This document shows, piece after piece, positions 35,413 to 44,604 of a stretch of 64,000 nt of DNA; the first letter of the stretch is position 1, and each line of letters opens with the position of its first letter. Origin of the DNA: JAFKFJ01 sp963786445 (GTDB taxonomy: Bacteria > Pseudomonadota > Alphaproteobacteria > Acetobacterales > Acetobacteraceae); contig CAWAZU010000008.1 of NCBI GenBank assembly GCA_963786445.1, positions 124,001 through 188,000 of the forward strand, written 5' to 3'. Under the pieces are notes generated by a model. The model searched no databases. It had not been told where the DNA came from and saw only the letters and a list, made by a program, of their open reading frames with translations. The position numbers and the translations under genes are program-made.

Positions 35413-36997
35413 TCGCGTTCGCCGCGCTGCTGGAGCGGCTGGCGTTCACGCCGGGGCGCAACGCGAAAATCGCGCTGCTGCGGCGCTATTTCGCCACCGA
35501 GCCGGACCCCGACCGCGGCATCGGGCTGGCCGCGGTGACCGGCGAGCTGGCTTTCGCCGCGGCCAAGCCGGCGCTGATCCGCGACCTCGCCGCCGCCCGC
35601 ACCGATCCCGAACTGTTCGCCTGGTCCTACGATTATGTCGGCGACCTCGCCGAGACGGTGGCGCTGATGTGGCCGGAGGCGCCGACCAGCGCCGCGCCGC
35701 CGTCGCTCGCCGAGGTGGTGCGGACGCTGAACCGCGCCTCGCGCGCCGAGCTGCCTGCGGTCGTCGCCGGCTGGCTGGATGCGTCGGACGCCTCGGTGCG
35801 GCTGGCGCTGCTGAAGCTCATCACCGGCGGCTTGCGCGTCGGCGTCTCGGCGCGGCTGGCCAAAATCGCGCTCGCCGAGGTGGCGGAGGGGCGCATCGCG
35901 CCGGACGAGATCGAGGAAGTCTGGCATTGCCTCGCGCCGCCCTACGAGAAGCTGTTCGCCTGGATCGAGGGGCGCGGCCCGCGCCCCGATCCGGCCGACG
36001 CGCCGGTGTTCCGCCCGCCGATGCTGGCGCATCCGCTGGACGCGGCGGATTTCGCCTCGCTCGATCCGACGGCGTTTCGCGCCGAGTGGAAATGGGACGG
36101 CATCCGCGTGCAGCTGGTGGCGACCGAAGGCGGCAAGCGCCTCTATTCGCGCGGCGCCGACGACATCTCGGTCGCTTTCCCCGAGATCATCGACGCGATG
36201 AATTTCCGCGGCGTGCTTGACGGCGAGCTGCTGGTGATGCGCGAGGGCGTGGTGGCGCCGTTCGCCGACCTGCAGCAGCGGCTGAACCGCAAGGCGGTGA
36301 CGGCGCAAGATGCTGCGCGAGTTCCCCGCCGCGGTACGCCTGTACGATTTGCTGTTCGAGGGCGTGGAGGACCTGCGCCCGCTGCCGTTCGATGCGCGGC
36401 GGGCGCGGCTGGAGGCGTGGATCGCGCGCGAGCGTCCGGCGCGGATGGATTTGTCGCAGCTGCTGGCTTTCAGGTCGCTCGATGATCTGGCGCTCGCTGC
36501 GGGAAGGCGCGCGGGCGGCCTCGATCGAGGGGCTGATGCTCAAGCGCGGCGATGCGCCCTACGTGCCGGGGCGGCCGCGGGGTCTGTGGTGGAAATGGAA
36601 GCGCGATCCGCTCGCGATCGACGCGGTGCTGATGTATGCGCAGCGCGGCCACGGCAAGCGCAGCAGCTTCTATTCCGACTACACCTTCGGCGTCTGGCGC
36701 GACGAGGAACTGGTGCCGGTCGGCAAAGCCTATTTCGGCTTCACCGACGCCGAGCTGGCGTGGCTGGACCGCTGGGTGCGCAACCACACGATCGCACGCT
36801 TCGGCCCGGTGCGGGAGGTGGAGAAGGCGCTGGTGCTGGAGGTGGCGTTCGACGCCGCACAGCTCTCGACGCGGCACAAATCGGGCGTGGCGCTGCGGTT
36901 TCCGCGCATCGCCCGGCTGCGCACCGACAAGCCGGCGGCGGAGGCGGATCGGCTGGAGACGGTGATGCGGCTGGTGTCCGCGCCTTCCTCCGCCTAG
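35409..36997 (+). CDS. ATP-dependent DNA ligase, two frameshifts
   Basis: The frame opens with a DNA-binding helical domain and reaches the adenylation motif EWKWDGIR with Lys 228 as nucleophile, then LYSRGADDIS, FPEIIDA and VLDGELLVM. After one extra base near 36305 the sequence resumes with MLREFPAAVRLYDLLF, and after another near 36490-36495 with REGARAASIEGLMLKRGDAPY, a WWKWKRDPL motif and the OB-fold part up to 36997. The two lesions split one coherent enzyme of about 528 residues. It joins DNA nicks or breaks using ATP and is paired with the upstream exonuclease. Confidence 0.88.
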
Positions 36998-37027
36998 GCT
37001 GCGCCCTCCAAACGAAGGAGGCGCCGC

Positions 37028-37447
37028 ATGCCCGACATCCCCGACCGTCCCGAATACAAGGGCGAGTTGTTCGAGCGCGGGCTGAAGGTGCGGCGGGACG
37101 TGCTCGGCGCCGACTACGTGGACAAGTCGCTGGCCGACGCCGACGATTTCTACGCCGCGTTCCAGAAGGCGACCACCGAGCAGGCCTGGGGCATGATCTG
37201 GACCCGCCCCGGCCTGCCGCGCCCCACGCGCTCCATGCTCAACATCGCCATGCTGGCCGCCCTCGGCAAGCCGCACGAGTTGCGGCTGCATGTGCGCGCC
37301 GCCCTCGGCAACGGCGTCACCCGCGATGAGATAAAAGAAGTGCTGCTGCAGGTCTGCGGCTATTGCGGCATCCCCGCCGGCTTCGAGGCGTTCCGCGTCG
37401 CCCGCGAAGTGTTCGCCGAGATCGACCGCACGAAGCCCGGCGCATGA
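37028..37447 (+). CDS. pcaC: Carboxymuconolactone decarboxylase family protein
   Basis: The 139-residue product closely follows PcaC, 4-carboxymuconolactone decarboxylase of the beta-ketoadipate pathway: a start with YKGELFERGLKVRRDVLG, DYVDKSLADADDFYAAFQ, WTRPGLPRPTRSMLNIAML, and the conserved VTRDEIKEVLLQVCGYCGIPAG helix in two parts. Other pca genes are not in the window, so the exact substrate is inferred. The stop overlaps the ATG of the methyltransferase gene at 37444. Confidence 0.82.
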   Translation: MPDIPDRPEYKGELFERGLKVRRDVLGADYVDKSLADADDFYAAFQKATTEQAWGMIWTRPGLPRPTRSMLNIAMLAALGKPHELRLHVRAALGNGVTRDEIKEVLLQVCGYCGIPAGFEAFRVAREVFAEIDRTKPGA

Positions 37448-38214
37448 GCGCACGCACCCAGGAAGCCCTCGCCGCCGCGCAGTTCGGCGCGCAGGCCGGC
37501 GCCTACCTGACCAGCGCCGTCCACGCCGAGGGCGCCGACCTCGCATCCCTGGCGGCGCTGGCGGAGGGGCAGGCGGGCGCGCGCGTGCTCGACCTCGGCT
37601 GCGGCGGCGGCCATGTCGCCTATGCGGTGGCGCCGCATGTCGCGGAGGTGGTCGCGTACGACCTCGCGTCCGAGATGCTGGCGGTGGTGGCGGCGGCGGC
37701 GCGCGAGCGCGGGCTGGCCAACTTGCAGACGGTGCAGGGGCCGGCCGAGCGCCTGCCGTTCGCCGATGCCGGCTTCGACCTTGTGCTGAGCCGCTATTCC
37801 GCGCACCACTGGCGCGATTTTTCCGCCGGGCTGCGCGAGGCGGCGCGGGTGCTGCGACCGGGCGGGCGCGCCGGCTTCGTCGATGCGGTCTCCGCCGGCG
37901 GCGCCGCGTCCGACACGTTCCTGCAAGCCGTCGAATTGCTGCGCGACACATCGCACGTGCGCGACCGCACGCGCGCGGAGTGGGAGGCGGCGCTGGACGA
38001 TGCCGGGCTCCTGGTCGGCGCGGTCACGGCATTCCGCGTCCGCCTGGATTTCGCTTCGTGGGTCGCGCGCATGCGCACCCCGCCGGCACAGGTCGCGGCG
38101 ATCCGCGCCTTGCAGGACGCCGCCACGGACGCCGTGCGCCGGCACTACGCGGTCGAACCGGACGGCAGTTTCGCCATCGACGTGGCGCTGTTCGCCGCGA
38201 CGCGGCCGGGCTGA
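37444..38214 (+). CDS. Class I SAM-dependent methyltransferase
   Basis: The 256-residue product has the UbiE/Methyltransf_11 layout: VLDLGCGGGHVAYAVA (motif I), VVAYDLASEMLAVV (acidic loop), GPAERLPFADAGFDLVLSRY, WRDFSAGLREAARVLRPGG and a C-terminal helical lid. It methylates a small molecule; substrate unknown. The ATG at 37444 lies within the stop region of the upstream gene, so the two are coupled. Confidence 0.88.
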   Translation: MSARTQEALAAAQFGAQAGAYLTSAVHAEGADLASLAALAEGQAGARVLDLGCGGGHVAYAVAPHVAEVVAYDLASEMLAVVAAAARERGLANLQTVQGPAERLPFADAGFDLVLSRYSAHHWRDFSAGLREAARVLRPGGRAGFVDAVSAGGAASDTFLQAVELLRDTSHVRDRTRAEWEAALDDAGLLVGAVTAFRVRLDFASWVARMRTPPAQVAAIRALQDAATDAVRRHYAVEPDGSFAIDVALFAATRPG

Positions 38215-38223
38215 CGACAAAAC

Positions 38224-38273
38224 TTAAGCACTTGCCTCACCGTCCGCGCCGTGATACTAAAGCATGTGCTTAA
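38224..38273 (+). promoter_or_regulatory. Inverted-repeat operator and promoter of the ArsR gene
   Basis: TTAAGCAC (38224-38231) and GTGCTTAA (38266-38273) form a perfect 8-bp inverted repeat. Between them TTGCCT (38232-38237) and TACTAA (38255-38260) are spaced by 17 bases as -35 and -10. Transcription would begin near 38266, at the GTG start itself, so the mRNA may be leaderless. The arms flank the promoter as expected for self-repression. Confidence 0.62.
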
Positions 38274-38623
38274 CCATCAACCCTCCCTCGACCTGACGTT
38301 TCAGGCGCTGGCCGATCCGACGCGGCGGGCGATGGTGGAGCGGCTGTCGCGCGGGCCGAGCTCGGTCAGCGAGCTGGCGCGCCCGCTCGCCATGTCGCTG
38401 CCGGCGGTGCTGCAGCATCTGGCGGTGCTGGAGAGTTCCGGTCTTGTCGATGTCGGAAAAGATCGGCCGCGTGCGCACCTGCCGGATCGAGCCGACGGCG
38501 CTGCATCACGCGCAGGCCTGGATCGACGCGCGGCGCGCCGAGTGGGAGCGGCGGCTGGACCGGCTGGGTGCGTATCTCGATGAAATGCAGCGCAACGGAG
38601 ACGACAATGGCGCAGACAAGTGA
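38266..38623 (+). CDS. ArsR-family repressor, one frameshift
   Basis: From GTG 38266 the frame gives the typical start of SRPBCC-associated ArsR regulators (LNHQPSLDLTFQALADPTRR), then a winged HTH: GPSSVSELARPLAMSLPAVL, HLAVLESSGLV. One extra base near 38449 moves the rest to the next frame: SEKIGRVRTCRIEPTAL, WIDARRAEWERRLDRLGAYL and the TGA at 38621-38623. The combined length of about 118 residues is normal. The stop lies 17 bases inside the next gene. The upstream GTG at 38251 is in frame but precedes the promoter. Confidence 0.82.
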
Positions 38624-39542
38624 CGCACGGCCCGGCTTCAAGCCCGAACCGCTGGTGATCTCCCGCAGCTTCGCCGCGCCGCGCGAGCTGGTGTTCAAGG
38701 CATGGAGCACCGCCGAGCACATGAAGCGGTGGTTCAGCCCGGAGGGGCTTTCCGTTCCGGTGGCCGAGGTGGATTTCCGTCCCGGCGGCGTCTGCGTCAT
38801 CTGCATGCGCGCGCCCGACGGGCAGGAGTTCTGGTCGCGCGGCCATTACATCGAGATCGCGCCGCCGGATCGGCTGGTGTTCACCTCCGGAGTCACGATC
38901 GGCGACGTGCTGCGGTTCACCGCCCGCACGACGGTGACGTTCGAGGGCGAAGGGCCGGCGACACGCATGACCGTGCGGCAGGAATACGAGATTTTCGACG
39001 AAGCGTTTGCCAACGCCGTCGCCGGCGCGACGGAGGGCTGGCGGACCACGCTGGACAAGCTGGAGCGCGAAGTGGCGCGCATGCAGGCGTCGGACGGGCA
39101 TTCGGTGGTCCACGCCTTGTTTTCGGTCGAGCGGAGCTACAGCGCGTCGCCGTCGCGCGTATTCCGTGCGTTCACCGACAGGACGGCGAAGGCGCGCTGG
39201 TTCGGCGACGCGCAATCGGAGCTGGAGCGGGAGATGGACGTCCGGCCGGGCGGGCGCGAGAGGCTGAAGGCACGCTGGCCGAACGGCACGGTCTCGACGT
39301 TCGATGCAACCTACTTCGATGTCGTGCCGGACGAGCGGCTGGTCTATGCCTATGAGATGCACCTGGATGCACGAAAAATCTCCGTCTCGCTGGCGACGGT
39401 GCAGTTGCGGGCGGAAGGCGCGGGGACGCGGTTGGTGGTGACCGAGCAGGGCGCGTTTCTCGACGGCTACGACGACGCCGGCTCGCGCGAGCGGGGGACG
39501 GGGTTTCTGCTGGATCGGCTGGGCGCGTCGCTCGAGGGGTGA
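38607..39542 (+). CDS. Double-domain AHSA1/SRPBCC protein
   Basis: A 311-residue protein with two tandem SRPBCC (START-like) domains of the AHSA1 type. Domain 1 (about 15-155): VISRSFAAPRELVFKAWSTA, HMKRWFSPEG, DFRPGG and WRTTLDKLERE at the end. Domain 2 (about 165-310): VERSYSASPSRVFRAFTD, ARWFGDAQSELERE, DVRPGGRERL and a final helix. Most relatives have one domain; a fusion of two is less common. These domains form a deep hydrophobic pocket; ligand unknown. The gene overlaps the ArsR gene by 17 bases, the usual two-gene pairing of this family. Confidence 0.85.
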   Translation: MAQTSDARPGFKPEPLVISRSFAAPRELVFKAWSTAEHMKRWFSPEGLSVPVAEVDFRPGGVCVICMRAPDGQEFWSRGHYIEIAPPDRLVFTSGVTIGDVLRFTARTTVTFEGEGPATRMTVRQEYEIFDEAFANAVAGATEGWRTTLDKLEREVARMQASDGHSVVHALFSVERSYSASPSRVFRAFTDRTAKARWFGDAQSELEREMDVRPGGRERLKARWPNGTVSTFDATYFDVVPDERLVYAYEMHLDARKISVSLATVQLRAEGAGTRLVVTEQGAFLDGYDDAGSRERGTGFLLDRLGASLEG

Positions 39543-39545
39543 CGA

Positions 39546-40220
39546 TCACCCGCACGCGCGCTGGACGTTTCTTCGCGCCGTCAACAGCACATTGCCGAAC
39601 GGGGTGCCGGCCCAGCAGGGCGCGACCTGCACCGACCAGCCGGCACTTTCGAGCTGGCCGGCGATCCAGCCGACCGGGCGGGCATTCACCACCGCCCCGG
39701 CATGCGGCCAGACCCGCCGCCCGGACCGCTCCAGCATCCGTGTCAGCCAGGCACGGCGACCCTGGGCCGGGTCCGCGGTGCGGATCAGCACCTGCCGCCG
39801 TGCCGACCGCGCCGCGGCATGCAGCAGCCGCGCCTGCGCCGCCGTCGGCAACTGGTACAACACGTCGAACAGCAGCACCGTGTCCGCCTCCGGCACCACG
39901 GCATCCGCGCCCAGGTCCTGCACGCGCCCCTCGAAGCGGAGGTCGTGCAGGGCACGGCGCGCCTGCTCCAGCAGGCGAGCGTTGGCGTCCAGCCCGACCA
40001 CCCGGCGCGCCAGCCCGGCCTCCAGCAGCAGGCCCGCGAACTGGCCGCGGCCGCAGCCCAGGTCCGTGACCTCGCCCAGTTCCTCGGCTGCCCCCAGCGC
40101 CAGCAGCACGCCGGTCAGCGGATCGTGGCGCAGCTTGCCGGCGACGTAATGGGCAGCGAACCGCCCGCTGCCCCGGTAGCGGCCGGCGACCTGCGCCAGC
40201 AGCGCCGCCCGGTCGGCCAC
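39546..40220 (-). CDS. SAM-dependent methyltransferase of the polyene-like cluster
   Basis: A 224-residue product with motif I VTDLGCGRGQFAGLLLEAG, VVGLDANARLLEQARRAL, a VVPEADTVLLFDVLYQLP strand and RQVLIRTADPAQG. GTG at 40220 is used as start: it lies two bases after the oxidoreductase stop, in the frame of the core. Class I methyltransferases occur in most aryl-polyene clusters, where they may methylate the aromatic head. Role here is inferred from position as the last gene of the minus-strand operon. Confidence 0.8.
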   Translation of the reverse strand: MADRAALLAQVAGRYRGSGRFAAHYVAGKLRHDPLTGVLLALGAAEELGEVTDLGCGRGQFAGLLLEAGLARRVVGLDANARLLEQARRALHDLRFEGRVQDLGADAVVPEADTVLLFDVLYQLPTAAQARLLHAAARSARRQVLIRTADPAQGRRAWLTRMLERSGRRVWPHAGAVVNARPVGWIAGQLESAGWSVQVAPCWAGTPFGNVLLTARRNVQRACG

Positions 40221-40222
40221 CG

Positions 40223-41506
40223 CTATGCCGCGGTCCGCAACGGCCGCATCCAGCGCAGCGCCGACAGCAGGTAATAGACGCCACGGAATGCGAGGACCGG
40301 AACGATCATGCGAGGATCGGGCCGCAGATTGCCGGCCAGCAGCGCGATCACGCCGTCGCACATGCCCAGGTGGTTGCTCGGGGACAGGAACATCTCGCGC
40401 AGCACCGGCGTGTTGATGCGATAGATCAGCCAGCCGATGCGGTCCATCGCCGCGCGCGTCCGCCGCTCGTTGCGCCGCGCCAGCGCGGCACCCCGCCGCG
40501 GACTGGCCAGCCAGGCGCTGGCAATTTCGGCACCCTGTTCGCCCGCGGTCATCGCCAGCAGCACGCCGCTCGAGAACACCGGGTCGATGAAGCCGAAGGC
40601 ATCGCCGATCATCAGCCAGCGATCGCCCCACGACCGGCGCGCACGGTACGCATAGTTGGCGGCGCTCATCACCTCGCTGATGCGTTCGGCCCCGGCCAGC
40701 CGCGCGCGCAGGCTCGGGCTTTCCTGCAGACGCCGGGCGAAGAATGCCGGCAGCGGATCGCGCCGCTCGCGGAACGCCGACGGATCGCCGACGAAGCCCA
40801 CGCTCGTCACGCCGTCGGGCAGCGGGATCATCCAGAACCAGCCGTCGCGGACCAGATGGATGCTGATTGCGCCGGGCATCCCGCCGGTCGGTGCCGCCAC
40901 GTTGCGGAAATGCGCGAACACCGCTGCGGTGTTGTTGCGCTTGTTGCTCCGTTTGGTGCCGAGCCGGCTCGCCATGAACGTGTCGCGCCCGGAGGCATCG
41001 AGCACGAAACGCGCCAGCAACGCCCGCGTCGTGCCGTTCGCGGCACTGGCGATGACGCGCAGCCGCCCATCGGCCGCTGCCGTCACGTCGCTGACCCGCG
41101 TGCGCTCGGCGGTCCGCGCCCCCTTGGCGCCTGCGGCTTCGAACAGCATCCGGTCGAAGTCCGAGCGGCGGACCTGATAGGCATGGTCGGCGCCGGCGAG
41201 CAGCGAGCGGGCGAACGGGAATGCCACGCATTGCCCGGTCTCGTCCGAGATGAACTCCGCGCCCGGCTTGTGAACGCCCATCGCCGCCACCTGGTCGGCG
41301 ACGCCCAGCCGCTCGAAGATGGCAAGGTTCCGCGGCAGCAGCAATTCGCCGATATGGAAGCGCGGGTGTGCGTCCCGTTCCAGCAGCACGACATCCACCC
41401 CGCGCTCGGCGAGCAGGGCGGCAGCGGTCGATCCGGCGGGACCGCCGCCGATCACCAGGACATCGCAGGTCTCGTCGGCAGGGGGCATCGGTGCGCGGGC
41501 TTTCAC
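40223..41506 (-). CDS. FAD-dependent oxidoreductase, halogenase/reductase-like
   Basis: A 427-residue flavoprotein with the FAD-binding VLVIGGGPAGSTAAALLAERG, an IGELLLPRNL segment typical of tryptophan-halogenase-like and geranylgeranyl-reductase-like enzymes, FVLDASGRDTFMAS and WLMIGDAFGFIDPVFSSG, the second FAD motif. The WxWxIP motif of true halogenases is partly seen as WFWMIPLPDG. Such flavoproteins are regular members of aryl-polyene and xanthomonadin clusters, where they may hydroxylate or halogenate the aryl head. Overlaps fabG-like gene by four bases (ATGA). Confidence 0.85.
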   Translation of the reverse strand: MKARAPMPPADETCDVLVIGGGPAGSTAAALLAERGVDVVLLERDAHPRFHIGELLLPRNLAIFERLGVADQVAAMGVHKPGAEFISDETGQCVAFPFARSLLAGADHAYQVRRSDFDRMLFEAAGAKGARTAERTRVSDVTAAADGRLRVIASAANGTTRALLARFVLDASGRDTFMASRLGTKRSNKRNNTAAVFAHFRNVAAPTGGMPGAISIHLVRDGWFWMIPLPDGVTSVGFVGDPSAFRERRDPLPAFFARRLQESPSLRARLAGAERISEVMSAANYAYRARRSWGDRWLMIGDAFGFIDPVFSSGVLLAMTAGEQGAEIASAWLASPRRGAALARRNERRTRAAMDRIGWLIYRINTPVLREMFLSPSNHLGMCDGVIALLAGNLRPDPRMIVPVLAFRGVYYLLSALRWMRPLRTAA

Positions 41507-42204
41507 GCCAGGCCGCCGTTCACGGCGATCGTCTGGCCGGTGATATAGCCGGCCCGGTCAGAGACGATGAAGCCCACCAGGTCGGCCACTTCTTCCGGGC
41601 GCCCGGCGCGCTTCATCGGCACCATTGCGGCGATCGCGCCGGCGTCGAACGCGGCGTCGGCGGCCGGCGAGGCGATGATGCCCGGCGCCACCGCGTTGAC
41701 CGTGATGCCGCGGCTGGCGACCTCGCGCGCCAGCGCCCGCACCGCCCCTTCGAGCCCCGCCTTGGCCGCCGCGTAGTTGACCTGTCCGCGATTGCCGAGC
41801 CGGGCCGCGATCGAGGAGATGGCGACGATGCGCCCCCAGCGCGTCGCCATCATGGGCAGCAGCAGCGGCCGGGTGGCGGCGTAGAAGCCATCCAGCGTGA
41901 CGCCGATCACGCGGCGCCACTGCGCCTCGCTCATGCCGGCCAGCGGCACGTCGTCGTGGATGCCGGCGGCGTGGACGAGGATCTGCGGCACGCCCTGCGC
42001 CAGCAGTGCGCGCAGCGCCGCCTCGGTCGCGGCAATGTCGGCGAGGTCGCAGGCGAGCACGCTGCCCCCGAGTTCTCCGGCCAGCGCCTCGGCCGCCGCG
42101 ACGTTGGCGTGGGCGTGGACGACGACCTGGTGGCCGTCCGCCGCCAGCCGGCGGACGATCGCCGCGCCCAGCGTGCTGGCGCCGCCGGTGACCAGCGCCC
42201 TCAT
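41503..42204 (-). CDS. 3-oxoacyl-ACP reductase (FabG-like)
   Basis: The 233-residue SDR reduces 3-oxoacyl-ACP intermediates with NADPH. Seen: TGGASTLGAAIVRRL (dinucleotide site), ILVHAAGIHDD, the catalytic triad around SSIAARL (Ser 131), Tyr 144 and Lys 148 in NYAAAKAG, and NAVAPGIIASP. In the aryl-polyene type II system this enzyme is the ketoreductase acting after each condensation. It overlaps both neighbours by four bases, showing tight coupling. Confidence 0.9.
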   Translation of the reverse strand: MRALVTGGASTLGAAIVRRLAADGHQVVVHAHANVAAAEALAGELGGSVLACDLADIAATEAALRALLAQGVPQILVHAAGIHDDVPLAGMSEAQWRRVIGVTLDGFYAATRPLLLPMMATRWGRIVAISSIAARLGNRGQVNYAAAKAGLEGAVRALAREVASRGITVNAVAPGIIASPAADAAFDAGAIAAMVPMKRAGRPEEVADLVGFIVSDRAGYITGQTIAVNGGLA

Positions 42205-42638
42205 GGCTGCAACCGCGGCAGCACGATGGTTCCCCGCCCCTCCAGCAGCGTGTTCCCCCGCACGTCGGCGAGGCGGAAATCGTAGATCAGGCCGCCGGGG
42301 TCGGCCAGTTCCAGGACCGCCTCGACCGCCAGCGTGCCGAGCGCCGGGTCGTCCAGCCGGGCGGCGGCGATGCGGCCGAGCCGCAGCGCGGCCAGCCGTC
42401 CGGCCGGCTGGGGCACGCCGCCGCCCATCAGCGCGCCGTGCAGGGCGGCGGCCTGGAAGGCGTATTCGCAGCCGCAGATCGCCGCCAGCCGTCCGTTGCG
42501 GCGCAGTGGGTTGGCCGGGTCCAGATGCGAGCGCGCGCTGGCCGCGATGCGCGTGGCCGACCAGGCGCGCGCGCTCTCCAGCAGGCACATCGCCCCCTGG
42601 TGGGGGATCAGGGCGCGGATGGCGTCGCGGTCGAGCAT
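42201..42638 (-). CDS. Hotdog-fold 3-hydroxyacyl-ACP dehydratase, ApeP-like
   Basis: The 145-residue product has a hotdog-fold layout: LIPHQGAMCLLESARAW at the N-terminus, LRRNGRLAAICGCEYAFQAAALHGAL (the region that includes the active-site helix, here with a Glu-Tyr), and a C-terminal beta part. It resembles the second dehydratase found in aryl-polyene clusters. It would remove water from 3-hydroxyacyl-ACP to build conjugated double bonds together with the smaller dehydratase at 48370. Overlaps the upstream KS-like gene by 31 bases. Confidence 0.8.
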   Translation of the reverse strand: MLDRDAIRALIPHQGAMCLLESARAWSATRIAASARSHLDPANPLRRNGRLAAICGCEYAFQAAALHGALMGGGVPQPAGRLAALRLGRIAAARLDDPALGTLAVEAVLELADPGGLIYDFRLADVRGNTLLEGRGTIVLPRLQP

Positions 42639-43435
42639 GGGTCCACCTGCACCCGGACGGCGCCGTCCAGCAGGCCGAACGAAGCCGCACGGTCGGTCGT
42701 GCCGGCGGCGATCGCCTGCAGCACGCGCAGCGACCGTGCGGCCGGGTTGTCGCGGCTCAACGCCGCCAGCGCGGCCCCTCGCGGCAGGTCGGCGCCGCAT
42801 GCGGGCGGCGCCGCCTGCCAGGATGCCGCCAGCCCGGCCAGCGCGCCCGCTCCCGCTGCCGGCGTCAGCACCAGGGCGCAGGCAAAGGCGCAGCCGGTCG
42901 GCTGGTTGGCGGAAAGCGGCTCGGGCAGCGGGACGTCATAGACGCACATCAGCACCGGCGCCTGTTCTTCCGCGACTTCCGCCAGCGCCTTCAGCAGCGT
43001 GGCGGCAAAAGTGCCGGCATGGGCACCGAGGCACGTCACCGGCTGGTGCGAACGCGCGCCCATCGCCCAGTAGCCGGCCACCGCGTTGTGAACCGAATTA
43101 TGAAACTGAGTTGGAGAAATGAGCGGCGCCTCGGAGGTCAGCGTCTCCAGCAGCCCGTGCAGGATCACTCCCTCGCCGTTGGCGCTGCCGAACACGCCGC
43201 GCACCGCGTCCGGCGGCAGCCTGGCCATCTCCACCGCCTCGGCGGCCACGGCGAGCGCGAGGCGGGCCGGCAGCCCGGCGCGGCGGCGCTCGTTGGGCGC
43301 CAGCAGCGTCGTCGGCGGCACCACGGTCGGCGCCGCGGTCCAGGCCTCGGTTCCGGCCAGCACCGCGCGCGAGGCCGCCCAGCCGTTCAGGCCGGGGCCG
43401 CGCAGCCCGATGCCGGCGACGAACGCTTGCGTCAC
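42608..43435 (-). CDS. Ketosynthase-like chain-length factor
   Basis: A 275-residue protein of the beta-ketoacyl synthase N-terminal type: FVAGIGLRGPGLNGWA, then GVFGSANGEGVILHGL and the STQFHNSVHNAVAGYWAMG-like segment (here ISPTQFHNSVHN). The usual TACAS nucleophile site reads TCLGAHAGTF, so there is no catalytic Cys in the expected context. In aryl-polyene systems such a protein pairs with the active ketosynthase and sets chain length. The GTG at 43435 overlaps the stop of the ketosynthase gene, supporting a heterodimer made from coupled genes. Confidence 0.82.
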   Translation of the reverse strand: MTQAFVAGIGLRGPGLNGWAASRAVLAGTEAWTAAPTVVPPTTLLAPNERRRAGLPARLALAVAAEAVEMARLPPDAVRGVFGSANGEGVILHGLLETLTSEAPLISPTQFHNSVHNAVAGYWAMGARSHQPVTCLGAHAGTFAATLLKALAEVAEEQAPVLMCVYDVPLPEPLSANQPTGCAFACALVLTPAAGAGALAGLAASWQAAPPACGADLPRGAALAALSRDNPAARSLRVLQAIAAGTTDRAASFGLLDGAVRVQVDPCSTATPSAP

Positions 43436-44604
43436 AGGTGCCCCAGCACCAGGCTGACATTGACGCCGCCGAACCCGAAGGAATTGCTGACCAGCCGCCG
43501 CAGCTTGCGATCCTCGTTGCGTGTCGCCACCTGCGCGCGGAACGCGGGATCGACCTGTGTCACCCGCAGGCAGCCGGGCAGCAGGCCGTGCTGCAAGCAG
43601 AGCCGACTGATCACCGCCTCGACGATGCCGCACGAGCCCATCGTGTGGCCGGTGAAGCCTTTTGTGGAACTCGCCGGCACCGCGTCGCCGAACACCGCGA
43701 ACACGGCCGCGTCCTCGGCGGCGTCGTTGGCTTTCGTGCCGGTGCCGTGCAGGTTGATGGCGTCGATGTCGCGCGGCGCGAGGCCGGCGCTGTCGAGCGC
43801 GCGGCGCATGGCCAGTGCCGCCCCGGCACCGTCCGGGTGCGGCGAGGACATGTGGTAGCCGTCGCTGGACGCGCCCGCGCCCAGCAGGGCGATGCCCGCA
43901 TTGCCCCGCTCCAGCAGGCAGAACCCGGCCGCCTCGCCGATGGAGATGCCCTGGCGCCCGGCGTCGCAGGGGCGGCAGGGTTCCGGCGCGACCAGTTCCA
44001 GCGCCGCGAAGCCGGCGAGCGTCAGGCGGCACAGACTGTCCGCCCCGCCCACCACCGCGGCGTCGGCCATGCCGGCGGCGATCAGGTGCGACGCGTCCAG
44101 CATGGCGCGGGCGCTGCTGGCGCAAGCGGTCGAGACGGTCAGCGCCGGCCCGGCAAGGCCAAGGGCCGTGCGCACGAACCAGGCCAGCGATTGCAGGTCG
44201 TGGGTGCGGTGGTAGTCGAACCCATCGGGCAACGCCCCGGTTGCGCGGTCGCGCCGGACATACGCCTCCTCGCAGGACAGCATGCCGGAGGTGCTGGTGC
44301 CGACCACCACGGCGATCCGATGCGCGCCATACCGCGCGGCGGCCTCGGCCACTGATGCGACAAAGTCGTCGCTGCGCAGTGCCATGTCGGCCAGACGGTT
44401 GTTGCGGCAGTCGAACGCGGCCAGCGCCGGCGGCAGTGCGTGCGCCTCCACCTCCGCCACGCGGCCGATGAAGCCGTGCCCGATGCCGGCGAAATCGCAG
44501 CGCCGCAACCCGTCGCGGCGCGCACGGAGGGCCGCCAGAGTGGCCGCCTGGCCGCCGCCGAGCGCGGTGACGAGACAGGCGGCGGACAGCACGAGCGGCG
44601 TCAT
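43432..44604 (-). CDS. Beta-ketoacyl-ACP synthase (FabF-like)
   Basis: The 390-residue thiolase-fold enzyme carries the nucleophile Cys 161 in TVSTACASSARAM, the first His in NLHGTGTKANDA and the second in GFTGHTMGSCG, plus the C-terminal SNSFGFGGVNVSLVLG. It elongates acyl-ACP by decarboxylative condensation with malonyl-ACP. With the chain-length-factor-like gene directly downstream it forms the minimal type II synthase of an aryl-polyene-like pathway. Overlaps the transporter gene by four bases. Confidence 0.93.
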   Translation of the reverse strand: MTPLVLSAACLVTALGGGQAATLAALRARRDGLRRCDFAGIGHGFIGRVAEVEAHALPPALAAFDCRNNRLADMALRSDDFVASVAEAAARYGAHRIAVVVGTSTSGMLSCEEAYVRRDRATGALPDGFDYHRTHDLQSLAWFVRTALGLAGPALTVSTACASSARAMLDASHLIAAGMADAAVVGGADSLCRLTLAGFAALELVAPEPCRPCDAGRQGISIGEAAGFCLLERGNAGIALLGAGASSDGYHMSSPHPDGAGAALAMRRALDSAGLAPRDIDAINLHGTGTKANDAAEDAAVFAVFGDAVPASSTKGFTGHTMGSCGIVEAVISRLCLQHGLLPGCLRVTQVDPAFRAQVATRNEDRKLRRLVSNSFGFGGVNVSLVLGHL

